DNA of 64,000 nucleotides from Sphingobacterium paludis (GTDB lineage Bacteria > Bacteroidota > Bacteroidia > Sphingobacteriales > Sphingobacteriaceae), in the NCBI RefSeq assembly GCF_004364125.1, contig NZ_SNZV01000002.1, forward strand, positions 496,001 to 560,000. The letters are read 5' to 3'. Every line of letters begins with the position of its first letter. Positions within the stretch are counted from its first letter, which is position 1. The notes under the pieces are model-generated. The model was not told the origin of the DNA. It searched no databases and saw only the letters and a program-made list of their open reading frames with translations. Made by a program: the position numbers and the translations under genes. Of this stretch, positions 54,659 through 63,227 are shown piece after piece.

Positions 54659-54740
54659 CTAACGATATTGTAGTTTAATAGCTACAATGTTAAGGTTTTA
54701 ATTATCAACTTTGGCATTTAAAAAGTCAGTTTTTAGTCAA

Positions 54741-54770
54741 TAAAAAATCCCAGGCGATACGCCTGGGATC
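54741..54770 (-). terminator. rpsA terminator
   Basis: On the - strand a 9-bp stem (ATCCCAGGC; 54747-54755 with 54761-54769) with a 5-base loop is followed by six T (54746-54741), 26 bases after the rpsA stop. Confidence 0.9.
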
Positions 54771-54795
54771 TCAAAAAATATGGTGTGGAATCTAA

Positions 54796-56730
54796 TTACT
54801 TAGATTTCTTTTCATCACCTTCCATCTGCTCTTTCAATTGTGCAAGAACGTCTAAATCACCTAAAGTAGATTTTTCAACAGATTCTTTCACTTTCTTCAC
54901 GGCAGAGTTAGCAGCTTTCGCTTCTTTCTTACGGTTATTGAAATCTTCAATACGCGCTTCTGCTTTTTGGTCTTCCCAAATACGTGAATGAGAAATTACT
55001 AAGCGTTTGTTTTCTTTGTTGAACTCGATGATTTTGAATTCAGCAACTTCGTCAACTTTCAAAGCAGAACCGTCTTCTTTAACAGAGTGTTTGTTTGGAC
55101 AGAATCCTTCAACACCGTATTGTAAAGCCACGATGTCACCTTTATCACCAACTTTGATTACTGTACCTTCGTGAACAGAACCTTCAGTAAAGATTGTTTC
55201 GAAAGTATCCCAAGGGTTTTCTTCAAGTTGTTTGTGACCTAATGATAATTTACGGTTTTCCTCGTCAAGCTCAAGAACAACTACTTCTAATTTTTCACCA
55301 ACTTTAGTGAATTCATTAGGGTGGTTGATTTTCTTAGACCAAGATAAGTCAGAGATGTGGATCAAACCATCAATACCGTCTTCCAATTCCACGAACACAC
55401 CGAAGTTAGTCATGTTTTTAACAACAGCAGATTGTTTAGAACCCACAGGGTAACGCTCTGTGATGTTTTTCCAAGGATCAGGAGTCAATTGTTTGATACC
55501 TAAACTCATTTTACGCTCTTCACGATCTAAAGTCAAGATTTCAGCTTCGATTTCGTCACTTACTTTCAAGAACTCTTGAGGTGAACGTAGGTTTTGAGAC
55601 CAAGACATTTCCGATACGTGGATTAATCCTTCTACACCAGGGATGATTTCAAGGAATGCACCGTAATCTGCAACAGTAACGATTTTACCTTTTACTTTAG
55701 AGCCTACTGCTAAATCTGTGCTCAAAGACTCCCAAGGGTGTTCTGATAACTGTTTTAGACCTAAAGCAATACGTTTTTTCTCATCATCGAAGTCAAGAAC
55801 AACAACGTTGATTGTTTGGTCTAACGCCAATACTTCTTTCGGATGCTCAATACGTCCCCAAGAAATGTCTGTAATGTGAAGTAAACCATCAACACCACCT
55901 AAGTCGATGAACACACCGAAATCTGTAATGTTTTTAACAGTACCTTCCAATACTTGACCTTTTTCTAGTTTCGCTACGATTTCTGATTTTTGGTTTTCTA
56001 AATCGTCCTCGATCAATACTTTGTGCGATACAACAACGTTTTTGAATTCGTGGTTGATTTTTACCACTTTGAATTCCATTGTTTTACCAACATAAATATC
56101 GTAGTCACGGATAGGTTTGATGTCGATTTGAGATCCAGGTAAGAAAGCTTCTACACCTTTGATGTCAACGATTAAACCACCTTTTGTACGAGATTTTACG
56201 AAACCATCAATGATTGCATCGTTCTCCAACGCATCGTTGATCGCTTCCCAAGATTTTTGTGTTTTAGCACGTTTACGTGATAATACCAATTGACCGTTTG
56301 CGTCTTCCTGAGACTCCACGAATACGTCAACCGTATCACCAACTTTCAAGTCAGGTAAGTCACGGAACTCAGATAATGCTACAAGACCGTCTGATTTGAA
56401 ACCGACGTTTAAAACAACGTCTTTGTTATTGATAGATACTACAATACCTTCAATAATCTCACCTTGATTGATTTGGTTGAATGTGCCTGCATACTGCTCC
56501 TCAAGTTTGTTACGCTCTGCGTCGCTGTAGTTACCGAAAGCTTTTTCATCCAAATCCCAATCGAAATCACCTTGTGGTGTAATCCAAGTGTTAGATTTGA
56601 TTTCGTCGATCAATTTTGAATCTGCTTCAGACTCGATTTGTTCGGTGTCTTTCACTACTTTAGTGTCAGCACCCTGTAGCTCTGCGTTTTTCGCCGCTAA
56701 TTCTTTTTCTGCTTCTTGTTTTTTTGCCAT
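54796..56730 (-). CDS. rpsA: 30S ribosomal protein S1
   Basis: RNA-binding ribosomal protein of 644 residues with six S1 modules, visible as GEIIEGIVVSINNKDVVL, DAIIDGFVKSRTKGGLIVD, GQVLEGTVKNITDFGVFIDL, GSKVKGKIVTVADYGAFLEI, GSKQSAVVKNMTNFGVFVEL and GSVHEGTVIKVGDKGDIVAL. An N-terminal charged segment of about 85 residues, and a Lys/Glu tail, are typical of this phylum. Codons look strongly biased to those of highly expressed genes compared with neighbours. The leader has a TATTTTTG promoter box and a 15-bp palindrome 20 bases before the ATG. Confidence 0.97.
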   Translation of the reverse strand: MAKKQEAEKELAAKNAELQGADTKVVKDTEQIESEADSKLIDEIKSNTWITPQGDFDWDLDEKAFGNYSDAERNKLEEQYAGTFNQINQGEIIEGIVVSINNKDVVLNVGFKSDGLVALSEFRDLPDLKVGDTVDVFVESQEDANGQLVLSRKRAKTQKSWEAINDALENDAIIDGFVKSRTKGGLIVDIKGVEAFLPGSQIDIKPIRDYDIYVGKTMEFKVVKINHEFKNVVVSHKVLIEDDLENQKSEIVAKLEKGQVLEGTVKNITDFGVFIDLGGVDGLLHITDISWGRIEHPKEVLALDQTINVVVLDFDDEKKRIALGLKQLSEHPWESLSTDLAVGSKVKGKIVTVADYGAFLEIIPGVEGLIHVSEMSWSQNLRSPQEFLKVSDEIEAEILTLDREERKMSLGIKQLTPDPWKNITERYPVGSKQSAVVKNMTNFGVFVELEDGIDGLIHISDLSWSKKINHPNEFTKVGEKLEVVVLELDEENRKLSLGHKQLEENPWDTFETIFTEGSVHEGTVIKVGDKGDIVALQYGVEGFCPNKHSVKEDGSALKVDEVAEFKIIEFNKENKRLVISHSRIWEDQKAEARIEDFNNRKKEAKAANSAVKKVKESVEKSTLGDLDVLAQLKEQMEGDEKKSK

Positions 56731-56750
56731 TAATTATTTTTTCTCCTTTT

Positions 56751-56777
56751 CCCTACATTGTAGGGACTGCAAAAATA
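56751..56777 (-). promoter_or_regulatory. rpsA promoter box and leader palindrome
   Basis: TATTTTTG (- strand, 56777-56770) fits the -7 consensus, with a CTTG about 17 bases upstream as a weak -33. Just downstream is the palindrome CCCTACATTGTAGGG (56751-56765), centred about 28 bases before the ATG, followed by GGAG. It may be the start of the transcript or an S1 autoregulatory site; this is inference. Confidence 0.5.
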
Positions 56778-56953
56778 CGAAAAACTTTTATATACAAGAG
56801 ATTATGTGAAAAAAATGTTTTCGGTGTTTTTTTCCTGACTGCAGCAGGGCTACGCAGCTGTTGCATGCTTCATCCAGCTCCATCAGGGCACCTTAAACGA
56901 CATGCTTTTAGGCTGCCAGGGGACAGGCGCTAGCCTTTCGAACAAAACGATTT

Positions 56954-57928
56954 CTATTGATCTTGTGCTTTGAAGGAGTTGTATATACGCGGCTTAACAA
57001 TCTTAATACTTTGTTTGGATAGCGCAATGGCCGCATTAAGTTCGAAGCCGATAAGCAGGATTAACGAATTGAGATACATCCAAATCATTACCACAATCAA
57101 TGTTCCAATGGAACCATATAATTTATTATAGGCTCCAAAATTATCGATGTAATAGGTGAAACCCGAGAACGTTAGTATGGCTAAGATCGTGGCTAGGCTG
57201 GCACCCGCATTCAAAAATTTCCATTTCTTCGCATCGCTCGGGCCAAATTTGTACAGTATGCTGACGGTGAAAAAGTAGATGCCGAACAGAACAATCCAGC
57301 GTGACAGCGTCACAATGAATGTCCAGAACCAGGAGATGTCATAGTCAATTTGTTTTTTCAGGTAATTGACGACAAAGCCCGCACCGGTAAAGATACCGAT
57401 GCCCGTGGCCAGCGCTAAAATGATCGCAAAGGATAACCCTATTGCAGCTACTCGGCGGCGTAGCCATGATCGCTTTTCCTTGGAAAGGGAAGCTTTGTTG
57501 AAGGCCATCATAAGCGTAGTCATGCCGTTTGTGGCAAAAAATGTCGCTAACAAAAAACCTACCGACAACAGTCCGGAGTTTTGATTTCGCACAATATCCA
57601 CCAACGTAGCTTGTAAAAATTCATAAGCGTTATGCGGAAGCGCCACCTGGATAAGATCTAACAGCTTTTGCTGAAAGTTATCTACAGGAATATAGGGAAT
57701 CAAGGTAAACAAGAAAAGTATCCCCGGAAATATGGCCAACATAAAGTTATAGGCCAGCGAAGAAGCTTTGTTAAGAATGGATTCACGCGCGATCTCCTGA
57801 AAGAAAAACGTAAATACAGTATATAATGGTAAGGATCCAAACCCAGGAATAGTAGCTTCCTTTGTCCACTCGATAAACTGATCGTAGGCTTTCAGGCGTA
57901 AAAGGGAGCTGTGTATTTTTTTTTGCAT
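56954..57928 (-). CDS. YihY/virulence-factor BrkB family membrane protein
   Basis: Integral membrane protein of 324 residues with about six helices. The family signature is seen early, ILNKASSLAYNFMLAIFPGILFLFTLIP, then FFATNGMTTLMMAFNKA, and LYGSIGTLIVVMIWMYLNSLILLIGFELNAAI at the end. The family has been mis-called ribonuclease BN; the function is unknown. Its ATG overlaps the stop of the thioesterase gene upstream (TAATG), so the two are coupled. The 222 bases before rpsA on the other side hold the rpsA leader only. Confidence 0.9.
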   Translation of the reverse strand: MQKKIHSSLLRLKAYDQFIEWTKEATIPGFGSLPLYTVFTFFFQEIARESILNKASSLAYNFMLAIFPGILFLFTLIPYIPVDNFQQKLLDLIQVALPHNAYEFLQATLVDIVRNQNSGLLSVGFLLATFFATNGMTTLMMAFNKASLSKEKRSWLRRRVAAIGLSFAIILALATGIGIFTGAGFVVNYLKKQIDYDISWFWTFIVTLSRWIVLFGIYFFTVSILYKFGPSDAKKWKFLNAGASLATILAILTFSGFTYYIDNFGAYNKLYGSIGTLIVVMIWMYLNSLILLIGFELNAAIALSKQSIKIVKPRIYNSFKAQDQ

Positions 57929-58338
57929 TATGGGCTAAAATATAGGGCCATTTTCTCTTGAAATATTTGCGGCGCTCGACAAGGCCGCTTTTTTTCCATA
58001 TCAACAAAGACCAACTGTGTGGATCCTGTATTCAAAAGTACACCATTTTCGTTAAATACCTCGTACTCAAATTTAATTCGCACATTCGGCTTCTCTTTAA
58101 TGTATGTTTTTATGGTGATAAGGTCGTCGTAACGAGCGGCCTGAATATATTTGCAGGTGAGATCGGTGACGGGCAGCATCACACCCATTTCTTCCAACTC
58201 GCGATAGCATATTCCAGTGCTCCGCAGCATCTCTGTGCGTGCCACTTCGTAGTAAGATGCATAATTTCCATAGTATACGTATCCCATCTGGTCGGTCTCC
58301 GCATATCTCGTTCGTATAGTTGTTTCGTGGATGAACAT
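57928..58338 (-). CDS. acyl-CoA thioesterase, YbgC/4-hydroxybenzoyl-CoA type
   Basis: Hotdog-fold protein of 136 residues. The catalytic region is TTIRTRYAETDQMGYVYYGNYASYYEVARTEML, with the Asp of ETDQMG and Tyr/His-neighbouring GNY typical of the family (YbgC has DTDxxGxVYHxNY). The C-terminal STQLVFVDMEKKRPCRAP is also typical. It hydrolyses acyl-CoA thioesters; the substrate is uncertain. It is coupled to the YihY gene downstream. A tandem repeat array begins 4 bases upstream of its ATG, which is unusual. Confidence 0.9.
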   Translation of the reverse strand: MFIHETTIRTRYAETDQMGYVYYGNYASYYEVARTEMLRSTGICYRELEEMGVMLPVTDLTCKYIQAARYDDLITIKTYIKEKPNVRIKFEYEVFNENGVLLNTGSTQLVFVDMEKKRPCRAPQIFQEKMALYFSP

Positions 58339-58342
58339 GGTG

Positions 58343-58490
58343 AAAATTAAAAATTAAAAAGTCAAAATTAAAAATTAAAAAGTCAAAATTAAAAATTAAA
58401 AAGTCAAAAGTGATAAGTCAAAAGTGATAAGTCAAAAGCGATAAGTCAAAAGTGATAAGTCAAAAGTGAAAAGTCAAAAGTTAAAAAGTC
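58343..58490. repeat. two-part tandem repeat array upstream of the thioesterase gene
   Basis: Three perfect 21-bp units (AAAATTAAAAATTAAAAAGTC; 58343-58405) are followed by five 14-bp units of AAAAGTGATAAGTC form (58406-58475, two with single changes) and a 15-bp variant to 58490. All units end in AAGTC. The remaining 58491-58659 to the glutaminase stop show no feature. The array reads directly into the thioesterase ATG on the - strand, so it lies in that gene's leader or promoter. Confidence 0.9.
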
Positions 58491-58659
58491 GAAAAATAAA
58501 ATTTAGGATTCGAAAATGACGAGTTGTACGTTATAGGAAAGCAATACTCATACATAAAAGCCAAAAGCCATACCGGAATGATATTTCCAAAACCTATTTC
58601 AATACCGTCTTTGGCAACGTAAGCATTGGTAATGCGGTAAGAGATCCCGTGGAGCTGTC

Positions 58660-59733
58660 TTAAAATATGCTCAAGTTGTACTGTTTTACCAAATCCAAAA
58701 TCATGTGGTAACCAACGACAGAATTACCGTGTGTATCTAGGGGTGCGCTGAAGACGGCTATACCAGCTTGATTAGGCACGCTTACCACAATACCCCCACC
58801 AACACCTGATTTGCTGGGCAGCCCCACCGTGCGCGCATACTCGCCGCTAAATTCGTACATCCCGGCAATCAGCATCTGCGATTGAATTAATTTTGACATT
58901 TCAGAATTTTTATAGCGTTGGTCACCGTCAAAACGCACGCAATGATGAGCAAAGAAAAAACCGATTTTCGCCAGATCTTCCGTTGTCAGTTCAATAGAGC
59001 ATTGTCGAAAATAGTTGTTCAGCTGCTCTTCAGAGCCTGAAATTAACCCTGCGTTTTTCATGATATAGAACATGCCGCGATTCCGGTGTCCGGTTTCTTT
59101 TTCAGACGCATATACTGACTCGCTATAATCCAGCGTCGGATTGTCTGTAATATAGCGCAGCATGTTTAATATTTTGTCGAAGGGCACTTGTCCATCGCCT
59201 GATATAAGGGATGTGGTCAGGATTGCTCCGGCATTCATCATAGGATTAAGCGGCTTCCCCATAGTTTCCAAATTGGAAAAATGATTGAATGGCTTATCCG
59301 TACCAAAGTAACCCATTTTCTGAAAAACAGATTCTTCACCATGCTCCATGACGGCTAGCATCAGTGCAATAGGTTTTGAGATACTTTGCATCGTGAATTT
59401 TGTCTGTGTATTACCTGCTCCGATTAGTATTCCTTTCTCGTTTATGACAGCAATGGCAACAGCTTTTGCATCCATCTTACTCAATTCGGGAATGTAATCG
59501 GCAACTTTTCCGTCAAGATAGTAATGTCTGTTTTTGTCCAGGATAGTGGTTAATGCTGCTCTAGATACATCCCTGAAAGAAAGTGGTTGCCTGTCCTTTT
59601 CCAGAATTGCACTTTGGGGTTGTTCAACATCAACTTTTGTCGTTTTCGACTTTGATTTGCCACTGCTGGTCTGCGCTTGCGAATCATTCACGATAGCTGA
59701 AGCGAAAAACAAGATAAGTAAGTATCTGTACAT
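58660..59733 (-). CDS. glsA: exported glutaminase
   Basis: Serine-dependent beta-lactamase-like glutaminase of 357 residues, hydrolysing glutamine to glutamate and ammonia. A signal peptide is present (about 1-20, ending DSQAQ), so it is periplasmic, unlike most bacterial GlsA. Catalytic motifs: FTMQSISKPIALML (Ser-x-x-Lys), NPMMNAGAIL, and SGVGGGIVVSVPNQAGIAVFS. A Lys/Ser-rich linker follows the signal. No promoter box is clear in the 257 bases upstream. The downstream neighbour is the repeat array and thioesterase. Length otherwise matches the family. Confidence 0.93.
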   Translation of the reverse strand: MYRYLLILFFASAIVNDSQAQTSSGKSKSKTTKVDVEQPQSAILEKDRQPLSFRDVSRAALTTILDKNRHYYLDGKVADYIPELSKMDAKAVAIAVINEKGILIGAGNTQTKFTMQSISKPIALMLAVMEHGEESVFQKMGYFGTDKPFNHFSNLETMGKPLNPMMNAGAILTTSLISGDGQVPFDKILNMLRYITDNPTLDYSESVYASEKETGHRNRGMFYIMKNAGLISGSEEQLNNYFRQCSIELTTEDLAKIGFFFAHHCVRFDGDQRYKNSEMSKLIQSQMLIAGMYEFSGEYARTVGLPSKSGVGGGIVVSVPNQAGIAVFSAPLDTHGNSVVGYHMILDLVKQYNLSIF

Positions 59734-59990
59734 AATGCCTTATTTTGGAGTTAAATTTAACCTAGTAGATATACGTCCTTTTCGTGGTGTACGGAGATTT
59801 TAAGTAGCTTTTAAAAGTGGATCCCCAGAAGATGACGAACAGGGGCGCAAGATTTCCAAACTAATCCCTGCTAGACTATTCCGATATTCTTCGATAGAAG
59901 ATGCGCGGATGTAATAAAAATTAATTTCAGGAAACGATATAAACCTTTTGCTAAGAAGCGGTTGATGGTGCTAATCGTTTCCGGAACACC
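59734..59990. other. gap between mltG and glsA, with an inverted repeat
   Basis: This 257-base gap holds no gene. Near the mltG end is a 9-bp inverted repeat GGAAACGAT/ATCGTTTCC (59930-59938 with 59974-59982) around a 35-base loop; on the - strand it precedes a weak T-rich tract and may help end the mltG transcript. Nothing else was recognised. Confidence 0.45.
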
Positions 59991-61034
59991 TTATTTTTTG
60001 ATATTGCGTGCGTCTAAAGCACGTTGAAATTTACGGGCATTAACCAGGTGTTCAGCCTGCGTGACCGCAAAATTATGATACCCCGAAAAGTCATCTTTTG
60101 CGCACATATAGATATAATCGTGCTTGGCGTAATTTAAAACAGCATCGATAGCGGCTATACTTGGTAGCATAATAGGGCCAGGTGGCAATCCCTTAAAGCG
60201 GTATGTATTATAGGGGTTGTCGATCGTGAGATGCCTATTTAAAACACGGCGTATGGTGAAATCGTTCTGCGCAAAGATCACGGTTGGGTCGGCTTGCAGC
60301 AAAATTCCCCGTTTTAATCGGTTCAAATAGAGGCCGGCAATCTTTGGCATTTCATCTTTGTGAAGCGCCTCGCCCTTTACAATGGAGGCCAGTACGCTAA
60401 CCTCTTGTGGGGTAAGATGAAGAGCCGCCGCTTTTTCCTTACGTTCAGTGTTCCAGAATTTCGTGTATTCATCGTGAAAGCGCGCTACAATCTTGTCCGG
60501 GGATGTATTCCAATAGATCTCGTAGGTGTTCGGTATAAACATACTGAAAAAATTATCTGCGGTAAATCCGTAGGTTTCTGCAACGTCGTGGTTATCTAAT
60601 ATTTTCAAAAATGTGATCGAGTCGGCCTCGAAGTTTTTACCGAGTAGTCCAGCAAAGTTTTCTTTCAAGCGGATATTCTCGAATCTAAACTTAACAGCCT
60701 CTTGGTAGCCGCCACGCAGATTACCGATCAGCCTCCTGTTAGAAAGGCCATCACTCAGTTTATATTTTCCGGGTTTCACGGCATTGGGGTAGTCCATCGC
60801 CTTGGCCACATAGTCAAAAAACTGTATGTTCTTCACGATACCTTTCTCTTCGAGCTCGTTCAGAACATCGCTGTAGCTGTCATCGCTTCGGACGTAAAGG
60901 TAAGACTCGTTACGCGTAACACTCGGGCCGAGAAAGGCCAAATATCCCATATAGCCTACGGCAATACCGATGACCAGTATCAGCAGCAAAATTATTTTCA
61001 AGAATTTAGGGAATCCTCTTTTTTTGTCGTTCAT
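59991..61034 (-). CDS. mltG: endolytic murein transglycosylase MltG
   Basis: Membrane-anchored enzyme of 347 residues (helix at about 11-31) that cleaves nascent glycan strands and terminates polymerisation. A LysM-like segment follows (about 40-110). The YceG domain has VLASIVKGEALHKDEMPKIAGLYLNRLKRGILLQADPT with the conserved catalytic Glu (in KGEA), then PYNTYRFKGLPPGPIMLPSIAAIDAVLN, the substrate-groove signature. The sequence continues to the family end (GYHNFAVTQAEHL). It is 11 bases downstream of the PASTA gene on the same strand. Confidence 0.95.
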   Translation of the reverse strand: MNDKKRGFPKFLKIILLLILVIGIAVGYMGYLAFLGPSVTRNESYLYVRSDDSYSDVLNELEEKGIVKNIQFFDYVAKAMDYPNAVKPGKYKLSDGLSNRRLIGNLRGGYQEAVKFRFENIRLKENFAGLLGKNFEADSITFLKILDNHDVAETYGFTADNFFSMFIPNTYEIYWNTSPDKIVARFHDEYTKFWNTERKEKAAALHLTPQEVSVLASIVKGEALHKDEMPKIAGLYLNRLKRGILLQADPTVIFAQNDFTIRRVLNRHLTIDNPYNTYRFKGLPPGPIMLPSIAAIDAVLNYAKHDYIYMCAKDDFSGYHNFAVTQAEHLVNARKFQRALDARNIKK

Positions 61035-61045
61035 AGTAACTTTGC

Positions 61046-61801
61046 TTAGTTTGATAGTGTTACGTCCACTGTTGAACCTATGCCCACGAAACCAGCCGTC
61101 GTATCGGGCAATTGACTGATGACTGTTGCACTTAGCGAATCCAAGACTGCGCCGCTGTAGCTAATGGTTCCTAAACTCAACCCCACACCAGTTAGGGCAA
61201 AACGAGCTTCGCTCAGGGATAACCCAATGAGATTAGGCAACTCGACCTCGCTTGCCCCGCGACCATTCCCCAAAACGAGGGTAACCTTTGAACCTTTTGG
61301 GACCATGCGGCCTGCCTGTAGGGGCTGCCCGGCAAACTTGACGTCCAACACGACATCTCGCGCAATATCAGAAACGTAAACAGTGTCGCCCACTTTTAAG
61401 GATTGGTTCCTTAAAATGGCAGTGGCCTCAATCAAGGTCTTATCAACTATACTCGGAAAAGCTACATCCGGGGGTACTTGTGTAATAATCGTGAGATAGA
61501 TCGTTCGGCCGGTTTTAACATGCGATTTGGGTTCGGGATCCTGTTCTATGACCAGTCCGGGTTTCATATCCATCTGATAGACGGAGTCTACAAAATACTC
61601 AAGATCCGCTTTCTCCAGTGCCTGAATAGCTTGGTCGATCTGCATGCCCTTTACCTGAGGTACTTCTATTGCCACCCCATGCTTTGTGTAGGCTTTGAGC
61701 CCAAAGTATATGCCCAAAAATAAGACGAGGATAACAACTAAAGCTGCTATAAGATTTTTTCGGAAAGCATCTGTTTTCAGATACAACAACAGTTTTGACA
61801 T
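61046..61801 (-). CDS. membrane protein with three PASTA domains
   Basis: Protein of 251 residues. One membrane helix (about 16-33, LIAALVVILVLFLGIYFG) precedes three PASTA modules at about 42-107 (VPQVKGMQIDQAIQALEKADL), 111-182 (FPSIVDKTLIEATAILRNQSL) and 185-251 (LPNLIGLSLSEARFALTGVGL). PASTA domains bind muropeptides or beta-lactams in kinases and PBPs; here no kinase or transpeptidase part is attached, so it may be a wall sensor or scaffold. It is followed by mltG, and divergent from ddl. Confidence 0.9.
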   Translation of the reverse strand: MSKLLLYLKTDAFRKNLIAALVVILVLFLGIYFGLKAYTKHGVAIEVPQVKGMQIDQAIQALEKADLEYFVDSVYQMDMKPGLVIEQDPEPKSHVKTGRTIYLTIITQVPPDVAFPSIVDKTLIEATAILRNQSLKVGDTVYVSDIARDVVLDVKFAGQPLQAGRMVPKGSKVTLVLGNGRGASEVELPNLIGLSLSEARFALTGVGLSLGTISYSGAVLDSLSATVISQLPDTTAGFVGIGSTVDVTLSN

Positions 61802-61883
61802 GAATTCTTTGATATAATACGAGCAATATTTAAGCCATTTTGCTTTCCTGTTGCCCCTATACTTTACGTTGATTGATAATAAG

Positions 61884-61914
61884 CAAAATTATTCGTTTTT
61901 CCGTGGAACGCAAA
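61884..61914 (-). promoter_or_regulatory. promoter of the PASTA-mltG unit
   Basis: On the - strand TTTG (61914-61911), a 19-base spacer and TAATTTTG (61891-61884) match the Bacteroidota consensus. The leader to the ATG at 61801 would be about 75 bases. An opposite-strand TATATTTG (61916-61923) overlaps its edge but has no -33 partner. Confidence 0.75.
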
Positions 61915-61923
61915 TTATATTTG

Positions 61924-62210
61924 TGAAGCTTTAACATTATTTAGGTAACAAGGCGAAGAAATAATCTCAGCGGACGCATGATGAGCTAGAACGACAGGTT
62001 TTCGCTAAGACAAAAAACCGCGAAGGAATATCAAGAATGGAAGCGTAAAGACTGCTGCCATTCCGATCTGCCTATTGCTCTTGTTCTACGTTTTACAATG
62101 ACGTTTTTCGGCTAATTTACCCTTCTTATATGGCCTTCTCTTCACGAGATCATCAACAGCTTTATACGAAGGATGGCATAGTAAATAGACTCTTTGACTT
62201 TAAAAGATAA
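61924..62210. other. upstream region of ddl, no gene recognised
   Basis: Part of the 409-base divergent region between the PASTA gene and ddl. Apart from the PASTA-mltG promoter and the TATATTTG at 61916-61923, no gene, RNA or strong hairpin was recognised. If ddl is read from that box, its leader would be about 280 bases. Confidence 0.35.
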
Positions 62211-63227
62211 ATGAATAAAATGAAAACAAAGGTAGCATTAATAACGGGCGGCTATACGGGAGAGGCCGAGGTGTCTTTCAAGAGCGCGTCTTTCGTAGAA
62301 AGTCAACTCGACCTGGAGAAGTATGACGTATATCCTATTACAATAAGTCTGGCATCTTGGTTCTATGTCAATGATGCCGGTGTTAAAATACCTGTGAATC
62401 GAGAAGATTTTTCCTTAACACTAGATGACCACGTGCTGAAGTTTGATGTCGCGTTTATTATCATCCATGGAACCCCGGGGGAGGATGGTCGTTTGCAAGG
62501 TTATTTCGACATGATTAGTTTGCCCTACACATCCTGCGGTGCATTGACGTCCGCTCTTACGATGAACAAAGGCTATACGAAGGCAATCCTAGCTGATATT
62601 CCGGAGCTTTTCGTAGCAAATTCAGTGCTATTGTTTGATACCGACCGCGCTGATGGGGCACGAAGAGTGCAAGAACGATTGAGCTTACCCTATTTTGTGA
62701 AACCTAATGCCGGCGGTAGCAGCATCGGTATGACGAAGGTGAAAACTTTGGAAGAACTGCCAGCAGCATTAGATAAAGCTTTTGATGCAGAAAATACTGG
62801 TAAACAAGTGCTGGTGGAAGAATTTGTTACCGGACGAGAATTCTCTCAAGGAATTTTCCGTAATGCAGCAGACGAACTTATTGTCTTGCCAGCTACCGAA
62901 GTACGCACTACGCGTGATTTTTTTGATTTTGAAGCGAAATACATCCCTGGACTAACCGAAGAAATCACACCCGCAGAGCTTACATCCGAGCAGCAAGAGC
63001 GTGCCGCACAAATCATCAAGGAGATTTACGTTCGTCTAAATTGCAAGGGTATGGTGCGTGTTGACTTCTTTTTGGAAGAGCAAAGCGACCGATTCTATTT
63101 TATCGAAATCAATACGATCCCGGGGCAGACAGCACAGAGCTTTATTCCGCAACAGGTAAGGTCTTATGGTTTGAAGGAAAGCGACTTTTACACGGAACTT
63201 ATTGAAGCGGCGTTGCGTCCAAGGTAG
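62211..63227 (+). CDS. ddl: D-alanine--D-alanine ligase
   Basis: ATP-grasp enzyme of 338 residues that makes D-Ala-D-Ala for the stem peptide. It has the N-terminal VALITGGYTGEAEVSFKSA, IIHGTPGEDGRLQGYFDMISLPYTSCG, FVKPNAGGSSIGMTKVKTLEELP (ATP loop) and the C-terminal FYFIEINTIPGQTAQSFIPQQV. The start could also be the in-frame ATG at 62220. The enzyme is usually in the dcw cluster in other phyla; here it lies outside it, next to the PASTA-mltG unit on the opposite strand. Confidence 0.96.
   Translation: MNKMKTKVALITGGYTGEAEVSFKSASFVESQLDLEKYDVYPITISLASWFYVNDAGVKIPVNREDFSLTLDDHVLKFDVAFIIIHGTPGEDGRLQGYFDMISLPYTSCGALTSALTMNKGYTKAILADIPELFVANSVLLFDTDRADGARRVQERLSLPYFVKPNAGGSSIGMTKVKTLEELPAALDKAFDAENTGKQVLVEEFVTGREFSQGIFRNAADELIVLPATEVRTTRDFFDFEAKYIPGLTEEITPAELTSEQQERAAQIIKEIYVRLNCKGMVRVDFFLEEQSDRFYFIEINTIPGQTAQSFIPQQVRSYGLKESDFYTELIEAALRPR

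Noticed and set aside
58343..58490. Possible CRISPR array
   Set aside because: Units are contiguous with no unique spacers, and there are no cas genes; it is a simple tandem repeat.
58481..58690. Stop-free frame on the - strand overlapping the end of the glutaminase gene and reading into the repeat array
   Set aside because: It reads coherently for about 60 codons (HILRQLHGISYRITNAYV...) but has no start codon, overlaps glsA in another frame and matches no family; likely chance.
61916..61923. Promoter for ddl on the + strand (TATATTTG)
   Set aside because: The expected -33 element is missing and it is 287 bases from the gene; kept only as a weak candidate.
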